From NCBI RefSeq assembly GCF_001553605.1, contig NZ_CP014229.1, positions 1,516,501 through 1,580,500 of the forward strand: a stretch of 64,000 nucleotides of DNA, read 5' to 3'. The notes below the pieces were generated by a model, which saw nothing but the letters and a program-made list of their open reading frames with translations, had not been told where the DNA came from and did no database searches. The DNA is from Desulfovibrio fairfieldensis (lineage in GTDB: Bacteria; Desulfobacterota; Desulfovibrionia; Desulfovibrionales; Desulfovibrionaceae). The position numbers and the translations under genes were made by a program. Shown here in pieces: positions 43,971 to 52,506 of the stretch (position 1 is its first letter; every line of letters begins with the position of its first letter).

Positions 43971-44265
43971 TGGGTGCTCGGGGCCGATAGAAGCGCGGGG
44001 GCTTGGGGCCGGGACGAGATCCGCAATATCACCGGGGCAATCGGGAAGGAAATACGTGATGACACAACCAATCTCGGAGTTTTTTCTAAATCCAAAGCCA
44101 GTAGCATAACGGGGATGACTCTGGTCACATCTGGGAGTGGTACCGCCGCAGCCCTATCTCACTCCGTCTCAACATTTGCCACATCCAACATGATCCCACC
44201 GGCCCCGCGAACGTCCCCAGCATATCTGGCAGCCCATCATCATTTATTTGGGCCGCCCGAGGTAG
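43971..44265 (+). pseudogene. Decayed tail-fibre C-terminal cassette 5
   Basis: It begins at the site 43971-43983 (F-R-N-W-V-L-G-A-D-R-S-A-G) and its first part is open, but the conserved ending is split over frames: P-T-G-P-A-N-V-P is in one frame and H-I-W-Q-P-I-I-I-Y-L-G-R-P-R in another. At least two small indels therefore separate start and end; one is probably a lost C in GTCCCCAG near 44213. Confidence 0.65.
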
Positions 44266-44347
44266 AGGATTATGGGAATATTAACACTGGGCGGCATGAT
44301 CGTGGTAGATGCGCCGTAGAGCCTATTTGCGCTAGAGGCTAAAAATT
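44244..44347 (-). pseudogene. Out-of-frame end of fibre cassette 6
   Basis: The conserved ending (V-N-I-P-I-I-L-Y-L-G-R-P-K stop at 44244) of the cassette now joined to the fibre gene is one frame away from the fibre frame, which stops at 44348. The frame needed becomes coherent near 44419 (S-G-V-F-A-K-G-T-Q-L), so a one-base indel around 44420-44430 is likely. Confidence 0.6.
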
Positions 44348-45235
44348 TTAGTCTCCAAGTTGTGTATGAGCCTGATGCATAAGCTGGGACGGGGCCTGAT
44401 AGTTGCGTTCCTTTTGCGAATACGCCTGAGAGTTCCCGTTGAAAATAGCGCCGCATCCTGCTTGGGATACATACTCACCGGTGAGCTCCGGCAACCCCGG
44501 CGCATTATAACTGCCCGCCGTCCCATCGACTCCCAGCGCCCAATTTCGGAAAAACTGGCCGCCGTGCAAAGGAAGATATAATCCCGTGGGGTTAGCGCTG
44601 TTCGGGCGATACTTGCCGAGGTTGGCCGCCTGCTCTTCAGTATCGGCATCCCAAGGCATAACAAGGCCGGTAAACCCGCCTTGCTCATAGACCTCGCCGA
44701 ACTCCGGCCAGTCGTCGAACTCGATGAAGGAGCCGTCCGACCAGGCGTGGTCGTCGGGCAGTACTGTGGAGCGATGGAACTTGGGCGCGCCGATGGAAAG
44801 TTTATTCAAGAATTCGGCTCTCTCAATCCTGGCGTCCGCCGCTTGGTTGACGGACAGCACGCCGTTTTTGTCCACGGTGAGCGAGGTCCCGTCAGGTTTA
44901 ATGATGCCCGCCCTGGCCGCTGTGGCCAACAGAACAGACAACACGCCTTTTGCATCCACCGTGCAGGTTTTATCGTCTGGGCTCATGATGCCGGGCGTGC
45001 CTACTTTCGCCAGGGGCACCTTGACGCCGATGATTTTGATGATGGCCTGCAAGAGTTGGGTCAAATCGTTATCGCTGGGCGTAAGCCCGGCTTCCTGAAT
45101 GACCTTCACAACTTCGCGCTGGGGAGATTCCACGGCTTTCGCCGGTACAACAGACCCCAGGATGCCATGTTCCGGATTGCCGTCGGTATAGGAGGCATTT
45201 TCCGCCTCGCCCAAGGGGGTGTGTATTTCATGCAA
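44348..45235 (-). CDS. Tail fibre, constant N-terminal part fused to cassette 6
   Basis: The constant part (about residues 1-228) begins L/M-H-E-I-H-T-P-L-G-E-A-E-N-A, like Mu-type fibre proteins, and has two copies of a T-V-D-x-x-G-V-L-S-V motif near residues 90-130. The site G-G-Q-F-F-R-N-W-A-L-G (44540-44552) starts the variable C-terminus. The start is TTG 45235 after GGGGAAAA, overlapping the gp48 stop; no ATG is available in frame. The product has 295 residues and ends prematurely compared with the other cassettes, which end Y-L-G-R-P-R/K. The receptor-binding tip would therefore be altered in this arrangement. Confidence 0.75.
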   Translation of the reverse strand: MHEIHTPLGEAENASYTDGNPEHGILGSVVPAKAVESPQREVVKVIQEAGLTPSDNDLTQLLQAIIKIIGVKVPLAKVGTPGIMSPDDKTCTVDAKGVLSVLLATAARAGIIKPDGTSLTVDKNGVLSVNQAADARIERAEFLNKLSIGAPKFHRSTVLPDDHAWSDGSFIEFDDWPEFGEVYEQGGFTGLVMPWDADTEEQAANLGKYRPNSANPTGLYLPLHGGQFFRNWALGVDGTAGSYNAPGLPELTGEYVSQAGCGAIFNGNSQAYSQKERNYQAPSQLMHQAHTQLGD

Positions 45236-45839
45236 TTTTCCCCGTTGATTGTTCTTCGTATCCGATAATGACCACCACATGCGCCGGGGCGTAAAGGCGG
45301 ATCAGGCACTCCAGATCCTCGCGCCGCGCGAAGTCCAGCAGACGCTCTCCGCAGACCGATTGACCACAACGAAAGCGGGTGACGCGCTGTCCCTTGACGA
45401 CCACTGACCAGCAAAACCGCACGTCGTACGGGCCGTTGAGACGGTCGCCGCAACGTGAAATTCCGCTAATAAAGGGTTTGTACTCCGTGCTCTCGATTTC
45501 CAGGTCCAGCAGGGCGGCAAGATTTTTGTAAAAAGCGGCTGTCTGGCCGCCCATGCCGGTGAGCTGGGCCACCACTGCGGCGCGCCGGGCTTGAAGTGAA
45601 CTGTCCCAGGATATGGGGCAGTCTCCGGGCAGGCCGCAGACCCGTTCCCAGTCCGGCAAAAGCTCGATTGCCTGGCGTGGATCGGACTCGCGCGTCAAAT
45701 CATCCGCGCGGGAGTCGATACGGGCCGGCTCCTGGGCCAGGGCGTCCAGCAAGCGGCCCCAGACGCTTTCCGGATCAGCGGGCAGCGCCCGGCCCGGCGG
45801 CTGCAGGGCGAAAAACTGCTCAAGATAGTCAGACATCAT
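45228..45839 (-). CDS. Mu gp48-like baseplate-proximal protein (DUF2313)
   Basis: This 203-residue protein has the family features P-P-G-R-A-L-P near the N-terminus, the R-E-S-D-P-R-Q-A-I-E-L-L-P-D-W-E segment, and a C-terminal cysteine-containing strand region. It links the baseplate to fibres in Mu-type tails. The start is ATG 45839, with a second ATG directly after. It overlaps both gp47 (11 nt) and the fibre gene (8 nt), so the late tail genes are translationally coupled. Confidence 0.85.
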   Translation of the reverse strand: MMSDYLEQFFALQPPGRALPADPESVWGRLLDALAQEPARIDSRADDLTRESDPRQAIELLPDWERVCGLPGDCPISWDSSLQARRAAVVAQLTGMGGQTAAFYKNLAALLDLEIESTEYKPFISGISRCGDRLNGPYDVRFCWSVVVKGQRVTRFRCGQSVCGERLLDFARREDLECLIRLYAPAHVVVIIGYEEQSTGKIA

Positions 45840-46890
45840 CGCCCCAGCTGATTATGCCCGGCACCGCCATTTCCCCCACCGGCAGCTGAATGTTGGCCGC
45901 CGGACTCAGCAGGGTGTGGTCCTCCTCACCGTCCGCCAAGCTGATGGCCTCGTTAAGGTGGGAGGTGACAACTAGGCCGCCGGGTTCAGCCTCGCGGCGT
46001 AGCTGCGCCCAGGCGGCCTCCTCCACGGTCACGCGCACGCGGGGCGTGTCCGGGCTGATGCGTAAATCAAGGTCAATGGGATGAGACACCGGGGCCACCA
46101 CGTAGACGTCTGCCGTCACCGGCCTTACGGAGTCGATAAAGGCTTTGACCCGCGCCACGTCGTCGGCATGGGGGATGCCGTCCGCATACGTATTATCCAT
46201 GACAAAGCGCACAGTGACGCTGCCCCGGCCCATTTCGCCGGGATAGCACCAGGCGCGGGTGACGCCGGGCACGGACAGCGCCCAGGTTATATAATCACGC
46301 GCGGCCCCGCCGCTGGGCTGGTTGCGGATGCGATCCAGCAGGCGAGCGCGCAGAGAGGTTTCACTCTCTTCCTCCGCGCCGCCGGTTATCTCGCCGTCCG
46401 CCGCTCCCTGGGCTTCCAGCCCCAGAATCGGCGAGGTGAGTTGCAGGGGGGTGCTCGCAGCGGCATTGCCGGTGATACCCGGCTCCACCGCCTCAACGGC
46501 CACGCGCACACGCCCGTCCCGCGCTACAGCATCGGCCAATGCGATGTAGCGCACGCCGTCCGGTCGCTGCATTTCGGTTCCGGAGGGCAGCACTGTGCCG
46601 TCAATACCCGGAAACGCTGCATAGCTCTGTGCTTTCGTGGCGGGTTTACATCCCTCCTCCAGCCAGATGGAGGCCCAGCGCTCCAGGTGCTCCCCCTCCG
46701 CCGTGTCCGGCATGAGCTGCAGAGCCAGCCAGTCCAGATAGCCATAGATACCATGAGACACGCCGCCTTCCATGCGGGCCAGAACGGCCAACAGGCGACG
46801 ACGCAGCCAGGGAGAGCCCCCCAGACGGGAATCCATATCAGCTTGGGCGCGCTCAATAAGAGTAGGAAGATCGGGACGATTAAAAGGCAT
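45829..46890 (-). CDS. Mu gp47-like baseplate J family protein
   Basis: This 353-residue protein has the baseplate-J pattern: an early L-I-E-R-A-Q-A-D-M-D-S-R helix, the G-x-V-L-P-S-G-T-E region near 105, the V-E-P-G-I-T-G-N-A-A segment near 145, and P-G-V-T-R-A-W near 215. It forms baseplate wedges in contractile tails. It starts at ATG 46890, the first gene after the bipartite motif at 46917, and may head its own transcript. Confidence 0.9.
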   Translation of the reverse strand: MPFNRPDLPTLIERAQADMDSRLGGSPWLRRRLLAVLARMEGGVSHGIYGYLDWLALQLMPDTAEGEHLERWASIWLEEGCKPATKAQSYAAFPGIDGTVLPSGTEMQRPDGVRYIALADAVARDGRVRVAVEAVEPGITGNAAASTPLQLTSPILGLEAQGAADGEITGGAEEESETSLRARLLDRIRNQPSGGAARDYITWALSVPGVTRAWCYPGEMGRGSVTVRFVMDNTYADGIPHADDVARVKAFIDSVRPVTADVYVVAPVSHPIDLDLRISPDTPRVRVTVEEAAWAQLRREAEPGGLVVTSHLNEAISLADGEEDHTLLSPAANIQLPVGEMAVPGIISWGDDV

Positions 46891-46916
46891 GTCTGGAACA
46901 TGCCCCAGGCGGGAGT

Positions 46917-46939
46917 GAGAATCTTTTGGGGATTCTCAC
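46917..46939 (-). promoter_or_regulatory. Bipartite late-gene motif, copy 1 (upstream of gp47)
   Basis: Read leftward, GTGA then GAATCCCCAAAAGATTC then TC, an imperfect palindrome with GAGAATC/GATTCTC arms, followed 12 nt later by GGCATG. The same two parts with the same 12-nt spacing occur at 59112-59134. Likely an activator or repressor site for late genes. Confidence 0.55.
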
Positions 46940-46948
46940 AAAAAAGGT

Positions 46949-47440
46949 CTATATATAATGATACTGAAAATCCTGCCTGTACTCGCTCCCGTCCGGCAGG
47001 ACAATACGGATATCCAGGGCCAGCCAACCTTGACGGGGAACGGACGCCGCAACGCTGACAGCCGTAGCCTCGCCGTCCTCCACCAGCCATTGCAGGGCTT
47101 CCTCGGCGTAATCTTTGGCCCGGCGCAGCACATCCGGCAACTGTTTTTCGCGCGCCAAGAGCCAGAGCCGTGAGCCCAGACGGTCACGCCGGGCCTGGCC
47201 GTCCTCACGCCGGTTAAGGCCCGTGGCGGCCAGAGGCGCAATGGTATCCGCCCACCAGCCACGTTTATTGCCCGTGCCGTCGGGAATTACGTCATCATCG
47301 CGGGCGCAGGCGTCGCAAAACAGGGAGAGGATCACAGCGGTTTCCAGGCTGTTCTCGCCCAGCAGATCGCCGCCGTCCATCCGGCAATCAGAGGCCAGGT
47401 CCTGCCAATAGAGCCGCAGATCATTAGTATCGGCGCTCAT
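46949..47440 (-). CDS. Mu gp46-like protein (GP46 family)
   Basis: This 163-residue baseplate-associated protein is typical of the GP46 family: D-L-R-L-Y-W-Q-D near the start, the L-E-T-A-V-I-L-S-L-F-x-D-A segment, and G-W-W-A-D near residue 60 followed by G-S-R-L-W-L-L. ATGA overlap with gp45 shows translational coupling. Function is baseplate assembly by analogy. Confidence 0.88.
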   Translation of the reverse strand: MSADTNDLRLYWQDLASDCRMDGGDLLGENSLETAVILSLFCDACARDDDVIPDGTGNKRGWWADTIAPLAATGLNRREDGQARRDRLGSRLWLLAREKQLPDVLRRAKDYAEEALQWLVEDGEATAVSVAASVPRQGWLALDIRIVLPDGSEYRQDFQYHYI

Positions 47441-48072
47441 TGCGGCGCTCCGGTGCTCCCGCCCTGGCAGCCGGGGTGCGTGTGTCCAGTCTGGCTGATG
47501 CCGCCCGCCACTTGGTCACCGGTGGAGGTGATGGACCCGTTCTGAGTCGTGTTACCCGTGATGGCCATATTCGCGGAGATGGCAGCGGCACAGCCTCCTG
47601 TACCGCCCAACTGATAGGAAGGCGTCTGATAGGCCACGCCGCCGCTGGCCTTGACTGTATAAGTTTTGGTTTCCATCGCTATGTCTTCCTCGGCCTTGAC
47701 CAGCAAGTGCAGGGTTTCCACCTCCATATGCCGGTCCCGCTTGAGCGTGATCTTATCGCCCTCGTCGGTAAAAATGCAGACTTCGCCGCTTTTCAGGCCC
47801 GTGACCCGCACGCTCCGGTTGCCGAAATTGAGGCCCACGGCGGCCCCGCGCTGACCGGCCACATTAAGGATAACGCCCTCGGCCCCGGCGGGCGGATTGG
47901 AAGTAAAGCCGTAAGGCTCCATGTGTTCCACATCCACCTGGGGCTCGTCGGCCAGAATGGTCACTTGCAGAGTCTGGCAGCCCGGCGCGGCATTGACGGC
48001 CGCCAGCACAGCTCTGCTGACCAGGGTGGCGATACGGCGGCGGATCGGATCAAGCAGGCGATTCAGGTTCAT
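47437..48072 (-). CDS. Mu gp45-like baseplate spike protein
   Basis: This 211-residue protein forms the membrane-piercing spike trimer at the tail tip. The N-terminal OB-fold region (about 35-105) is followed by beta-helix-type repeats, and the C-terminus ends H-T-H-P-G-C, an H-x-H iron-site motif seen in gp45 and P2 gpV. Starts and stops overlap with both neighbours (ATGA). Length matches gp45 (about 200). Confidence 0.9.
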   Translation of the reverse strand: MNLNRLLDPIRRRIATLVSRAVLAAVNAAPGCQTLQVTILADEPQVDVEHMEPYGFTSNPPAGAEGVILNVAGQRGAAVGLNFGNRSVRVTGLKSGEVCIFTDEGDKITLKRDRHMEVETLHLLVKAEEDIAMETKTYTVKASGGVAYQTPSYQLGGTGGCAAAISANMAITGNTTQNGSITSTGDQVAGGISQTGHTHPGCQGGSTGAPQ

Positions 48073-49145
48073 TCGTGCAATCCTGGCCAGCTCGCCGTGC
48101 TTTTGCCCTTGCCCTTTTTCCCCTTGGGGGCAATGGGAATCAGGTCATAGGCCTCGCGCGGGTTCAGGGTCAGCTCGGTGATGCAGCCGCCGTCATCCAT
48201 GCGCCATGTCACTTCTGTGATCAACCAGGTGGCCAGCACGCGGCCCTTGTCTCCCAGAATGTCCACCAGACAGTTGGGTTGCCAGAGCTCGCCGGGTTTG
48301 GCGTACCAGCCGCAAACCCGCGCCCGGCCGGAATGCCCCTTGCCGTAGCGGATATTGACCTCATGCTGGGCTCGGGTGGCGGCTGACCCGTATTCCTCTT
48401 GCTCGGCCACTAGGGTCAGCGGCCGGTAGCGCGGCACGGCCGGATCGCGGGCTACGCCCTTGGCCTGGGCGTTGGGGGACGCGTTCCAGCCGGTGCTGCC
48501 CGCGCTCTGGCCCTTGACCGTGACTTCCGAAAACCGGTCTTTCATGCTGGACTGGAGCGACAGATAGAGCAGATTGCCGCCCATTTGCAGGCCCGCCCCG
48601 GCTTTTTGCGCACCGGCGCGGGTGATGACCAAGCGGCCCTCGCCGTCGCTGGTCAGCATAACGGCATTGGCGCGTGCCAGTTTTTCCAGCATGTCAAAGC
48701 AGGTGTCGCCCTCATCCGTCTTGAAAGACGGCACCGGCTTGTTGCACGAGGCGGCTACCACCACCTCGATGCCGAATAGCGCGGCCCAGCGCCGGGCCAG
48801 ATCAGGCAGAGCGGCGGCCTTGAGTTGCGTGGACGGCGGGCAGCAGTCCACCAGGTCGGCCGTTTTGTCCCGGCCGGACACGCGGTAGCTGTGTGAGCGG
48901 GCGTCCCAGGCCGTTTCCACATCGTCTGCATAGCCGGTGATCACCGGCGCGCCGTCAATCAATACGCGGCAGGGAGCACCGGCGGCTATGGGGCGCGGAT
49001 CATCCTGTCCAGGCCAACGGTCGGTGACGTCCATGCTGAAGGTGCCGGCGCATTGCTCCAAGCCGCGCGTAACCTCGGCAGAGGTCCAGCCACCGTAGCG
49101 CTGGCCGTCCACTTCCAGGCGGATGTCCGGGCGATCTTCACTCAC
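48069..49145 (-). CDS. Mu gpP-like tail hub protein (late control gpD family)
   Basis: This 358-residue baseplate hub protein has the gpD/gp27 fold pattern: R-P-D-I-R-L-E-V-D-G-Q-R-Y near the start, the G-Y-A-D-D-V-E segment, and V-S-G-R-D-K-T-A-D-L-V-D near residue 95. The start is GTG 49145 with GGAGGT ahead; the frame open beyond it is antisense-like low-quality sequence. It overlaps the N-like gene by 8 nt. The C-terminus is Lys/Gly-rich. Confidence 0.87.
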   Translation of the reverse strand: MSEDRPDIRLEVDGQRYGGWTSAEVTRGLEQCAGTFSMDVTDRWPGQDDPRPIAAGAPCRVLIDGAPVITGYADDVETAWDARSHSYRVSGRDKTADLVDCCPPSTQLKAAALPDLARRWAALFGIEVVVAASCNKPVPSFKTDEGDTCFDMLEKLARANAVMLTSDGEGRLVITRAGAQKAGAGLQMGGNLLYLSLQSSMKDRFSEVTVKGQSAGSTGWNASPNAQAKGVARDPAVPRYRPLTLVAEQEEYGSAATRAQHEVNIRYGKGHSGRARVCGWYAKPGELWQPNCLVDILGDKGRVLATWLITEVTWRMDDGGCITELTLNPREAYDLIPIAPKGKKGKGKSTASWPGLHE

Positions 49146-50364
49146 TGAGCACCTCCAGAGAGGTATTACCGGGCACGCGACCCGGATGACGAATGTGGTT
49201 ACGGGATACGATCTCGTCGGCGCGACCGGCGTCGCCGTGCAAGCGGTAAGCCGCCGCCAAAGCGGGCATGGTGGTCGGCAGCACGGCCCGGCGCACACGG
49301 GGCAACTCGCCGCCGCGTGTGGACAGGTCGCAGGCCACGGCCAGACGCAGGCCGGACAAGCCGAAAAAGACCTGATCTGCCACCAGGGGGGCCACGGCGT
49401 CCAGGCCGTCCAGGACCACATTGCGCGTGGCCAGGGCGTCGTCCGCCGTGTCAAAGGTCATGGAGGCGGTGGCCGCCGCGTCCTCCACTACGGCGATCTG
49501 GGCCAGGTGTCGCCTGATGGCCGTGGCCGGAGCGATGGCGGTCACAGGATTGACGGCCGTGAGCTTTTCCAGGGCCGCCGTGTTCCGGGCGGGTACGGCC
49601 GGGCGCGCACCGTAACTGAAATATCCGTATTCATCCCGGCCGCCGCCCAGAATGTTGAGGTCAAAGCCCAGGGTCAGGGCAGATGCCGCGTCCAGACTGC
49701 CCAGCAGACCGCCGAACAGGCCGGTCAGGGCGTTAAACAGGGAAAGCGGCGTGGCGATCAGGCTCGCTGCAAAGACAAGGCCCTCGGAGATCAGGGCCTG
49801 GGGCAAGGAAAGATAATCCATGACCAGCGCCGCGCCGTCATTGAGGGCCGTAAGGCATTGCGCCAACTCTTGGGGCAGGGGCAGATAAGCGAAAGAAAAG
49901 CTCGCACTCAGCGAATCCCGGCAGGCGGCCGCGCCGGAGGCCACAATGGCCGCCGTATCGGTTGTGGCGCTGGGATTATCCCGCTGGCCGGACTCCACAA
50001 AGTCAATGTCGAACTCGCAGCAGCCGCCCTCGCGCGTGGTTTCGCGCAAGGAGTAGCGGTCCACGGCCACGGTCATTTCCCCCAACCAGGGGTGGATCAG
50101 CGTGCCGGAGCCATAGGCATTGAGCGCCTTGCGCAAATCGTCGCGGGCCTGGGCATAGTCGTATTTGCGGCCCCGGATGATGAAAGCCTGGATGCGCCAT
50201 TCCCCGGCCTTGCGCCCCAGATCCTCGGCAAAGGGCAGATCCCGCAGCGGATACTCATGCCGGGCCAGGCGGCGGCCGCCGGATTCGTCGGCGTCTTCCA
50301 CCTCAAAGGGCGCACCCCGGAAACTGGCCTCGCGCAGGGTGTCAAAAAAGGATGCACCGCGCAA
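49138..50364 (-). CDS. Mu gpN-like tail/DNA circularisation protein
   Basis: This 408-residue protein has the DNA-circulation N-terminal domain (R-E-A-S-F-R-G-A-P-F-x-V-E near the start, then Y-P-L-R-D-L-P-F-A-E-D-L-G-R). It lies between tape measure and hub, as N does in Mu. No ATG suits the family start; TTG 50364 with GGGAGGG ahead is chosen, starting within a few bases of the tape-measure stop. The ORF could be read 36 codons further upstream, but that part overlaps the tape-measure gene and is unlike the family. Confidence 0.83.
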   Translation of the reverse strand: MRGASFFDTLREASFRGAPFEVEDADESGGRRLARHEYPLRDLPFAEDLGRKAGEWRIQAFIIRGRKYDYAQARDDLRKALNAYGSGTLIHPWLGEMTVAVDRYSLRETTREGGCCEFDIDFVESGQRDNPSATTDTAAIVASGAAACRDSLSASFSFAYLPLPQELAQCLTALNDGAALVMDYLSLPQALISEGLVFAASLIATPLSLFNALTGLFGGLLGSLDAASALTLGFDLNILGGGRDEYGYFSYGARPAVPARNTAALEKLTAVNPVTAIAPATAIRRHLAQIAVVEDAAATASMTFDTADDALATRNVVLDGLDAVAPLVADQVFFGLSGLRLAVACDLSTRGGELPRVRRAVLPTTMPALAAAYRLHGDAGRADEIVSRNHIRHPGRVPGNTSLEVLSE

Positions 50365-50365
50365 C

Positions 50366-52363
50366 TCAACGCCCTCCCAAGAGTTTGCCGTGGGAAGCGC
50401 CGCTGTACAAGTTGACCTCTCCCGCCCCCCGCGCAATGGTGGCCGTGGCGTTGCCCAGCACGTTGACGTCAACGCCTATGCCCTTGGCGGCTGTCTGCTG
50501 CAGCAGGGCGGCCGCCTGTTGCATTTGTAGCGCGGCCTGGGCCATGACGTCCGCCGAGGGCTGCTTTTCCTTGCCCGTGAACCAGTCGGCGGCGCTGGAA
50601 AACCAGCCTTTGGCCGTGTCCGCGATAGTCTGGCCCAGCGTAGACCCGGCGATGCCGCCCACAATGCCGCCCAACGCGCCGCCGATAGCCGTGCCTAGTC
50701 CCGGCACAATGGCTGTGCCGATGGCCGCGCCCACCTTGGCCCCTAGCGCGCCGCCAGCCCAGCCGCCCAGCGCCTGGCCACCGGCATCGGCAATGGCCCC
50801 GGCTTTGTCGCCGACGCTGGCCTGATCGTCGGAAAGGATCTGATAGCCCTCATAGGCGGCATAGGCCGCCGAGGCCATACCGCCCGCGCGGCCCGCAAAG
50901 CGGCTCCAGCGGCCGCCGCGAACTTTGCCTCCTTTCCTCTTTTTCCCCGCGCCGCCCGCGTCGGGCACAATGCCGCCGTCCTTGCCCAGCATGGCGTCGC
51001 GGGTCAGGCTCATCTGCTTGTTGACCACATAGACCGGCAAGGGCAACTTGAGACCGGCCAGCCCCCCGGAAAGTCCGCCCGCCGCGCTGTTTATGGCCGC
51101 CCCTGCGCCTCCTGCTTTCTTCCCCCCGGAAAACCAGCCACGCACGGTCATACCGGCGTTGATCAGCTTATAGGCGGCCACCGCGCCGCCCAGGGTTATG
51201 GCCAGCTTGCCCGCTCTGTCCAGGGCGGTTTCCAGCCTGCCCGGTTCAATAGCGTTCAGGGCGTCGGCCACTTTCTGGATCGGCCCGGACAGATTGGAAT
51301 CCGCGAATTTGCCCCAGGTGGTTTTGAGGCTCTGCAGGGCGGCATTGGCGGTGGCGGCGGCACGGGCCGAATCGCGCTGCACGGTGGTCCCGTCGCCCTC
51401 AATGCGCATCAACTCCTGCAGCTTGTCGATCCCCACTTTGTCCATGATCGCGTTGAAGGCCCTGATGGCCTCGGCATCAAATACGTCGGAAAGATTGATG
51501 CGGCTGTTGCCTGCGGCCTTGAGGATTTCCACCATCAGCTCATTGGCCGCGCGCAGGCTGCCGTCTTTGTTGAAGAGCTTTACGCCCTGCTTTTCCAGAA
51601 ACTGGACCTTTTTGCGGTCACTGAAAGTGCGCAGCATGGCTTCCCAGGCCGTGGTGGCCTGTTCGGATGATCCGGTGGACATGCGGATCATCTGCAACAC
51701 TGCTCCCATTTCCTTCATGGCCCGTGGACCGCTACGGCCCAGAGCCGTGTAGGACGTGACTACACGCGGACCAAGCGAGGCCAGATCCTTGAGCGTGAAC
51801 GCCCCGGCCTTGCCCTGGGCAATGAGCACGTCCACGCTGGCCAGAGCGTCCTTGGCGCTCATACCCTGTTTCTGAAACTCGGCGAAAATGTCGCCGATGG
51901 CCGCGCCGTCCGCGCCGCTGGCCTGGATAGCCAGGCCGATATTGCGGATATTCTCCTGGGCGAATTTAAGGTCGCCCGTCTTTTCCATGACGGAATCCAC
52001 GGCGGCCAGGATCTGGGACGGGTCCACGCGGATGTCCGGCGCATTGGCCGCGTCCAGAATGGAATTGTGCAGTCCTTTGATTATCTCATCACTGGCGTCC
52101 GCCGTGATGCCCAGGCGCGTGAGCTGCTCCTGAATGTTCATGGTGCCGCGCACGGCTATGGCGGCGGCTCCGCCGCCCAGCAGGGCCGTATAACGGTTAC
52201 CCAGCTTGTCCAGGCCGCGTCCGGCGAGTTGGGCCGCGCTGGAGAGCCCGCGCATGGCGGCCCGGCCGCGACTGGCCAGGCCGCCCAAAGCGGAACCATA
52301 CTGGCGGGCGCGGGTCTGAATGTTACCGGCCAGGTCGATGATCAGCGAGGTTTTCAGGGCCAT
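50366..52363 (-). CDS. Tail tape measure protein
   Basis: This 665-residue protein sets tail length and is ejected with DNA. It shows the phage tape-measure pattern: T-S-L-I-I-D-L-A-G-N near the start, a long helical body (about 80-390), hydrophobic glycine-rich segments (about 545-600, G-A-A-I-G-T-A-I-V-P-G-L-G-T), and a short C-terminal helix. It starts at ATG 52363, overlapping the frameshifted gp41 product by 10 nt, as in other contractile-tail phages. Confidence 0.9.
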   Translation of the reverse strand: MALKTSLIIDLAGNIQTRARQYGSALGGLASRGRAAMRGLSSAAQLAGRGLDKLGNRYTALLGGGAAAIAVRGTMNIQEQLTRLGITADASDEIIKGLHNSILDAANAPDIRVDPSQILAAVDSVMEKTGDLKFAQENIRNIGLAIQASGADGAAIGDIFAEFQKQGMSAKDALASVDVLIAQGKAGAFTLKDLASLGPRVVTSYTALGRSGPRAMKEMGAVLQMIRMSTGSSEQATTAWEAMLRTFSDRKKVQFLEKQGVKLFNKDGSLRAANELMVEILKAAGNSRINLSDVFDAEAIRAFNAIMDKVGIDKLQELMRIEGDGTTVQRDSARAAATANAALQSLKTTWGKFADSNLSGPIQKVADALNAIEPGRLETALDRAGKLAITLGGAVAAYKLINAGMTVRGWFSGGKKAGGAGAAINSAAGGLSGGLAGLKLPLPVYVVNKQMSLTRDAMLGKDGGIVPDAGGAGKKRKGGKVRGGRWSRFAGRAGGMASAAYAAYEGYQILSDDQASVGDKAGAIADAGGQALGGWAGGALGAKVGAAIGTAIVPGLGTAIGGALGGIVGGIAGSTLGQTIADTAKGWFSSAADWFTGKEKQPSADVMAQAALQMQQAAALLQQTAAKGIGVDVNVLGNATATIARGAGEVNLYSGASHGKLLGGR

Positions 52364-52506
52364 TGAACGCCTCTCAGTGCATGGAGAATATGCAGCAAGC
52401 GGGACACAGGCAGGGTCAGGGCATCCTTAAACGGCATTCCGGTTTTGCGGGCTGCCGTCGTCGCCAGCAGCAGCATCGTCTCCGCCGCCCGCAGCAGATC
52501 GCCCCC
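52354..52506 (-). other. Candidate frameshift extension of the tail chaperone (gp41-gp42 type)
   Basis: At GGGGGCGA (52506-52499) inside the gp41-like gene, a shift of -2 (equivalent to +1) enters an open frame of about 49 codons. It encodes D-L-L-R-A-A-E-T-M-L-L-L and later L-P-V-S-R-L-L-H-I-L and ends at 52354, just past the tape-measure ATG. Phage tail-assembly genes before the tape measure commonly make such fusions by recoding, and Mu is reported to use a -2 shift. Confidence 0.55.

Noticed and set aside
42755..45235. Diversity-generating retroelement acting on the fibre
   Set aside because: No reverse transcriptase and no template/variable repeat pair with adenine-specific changes. The variation is in whole inverted cassettes.
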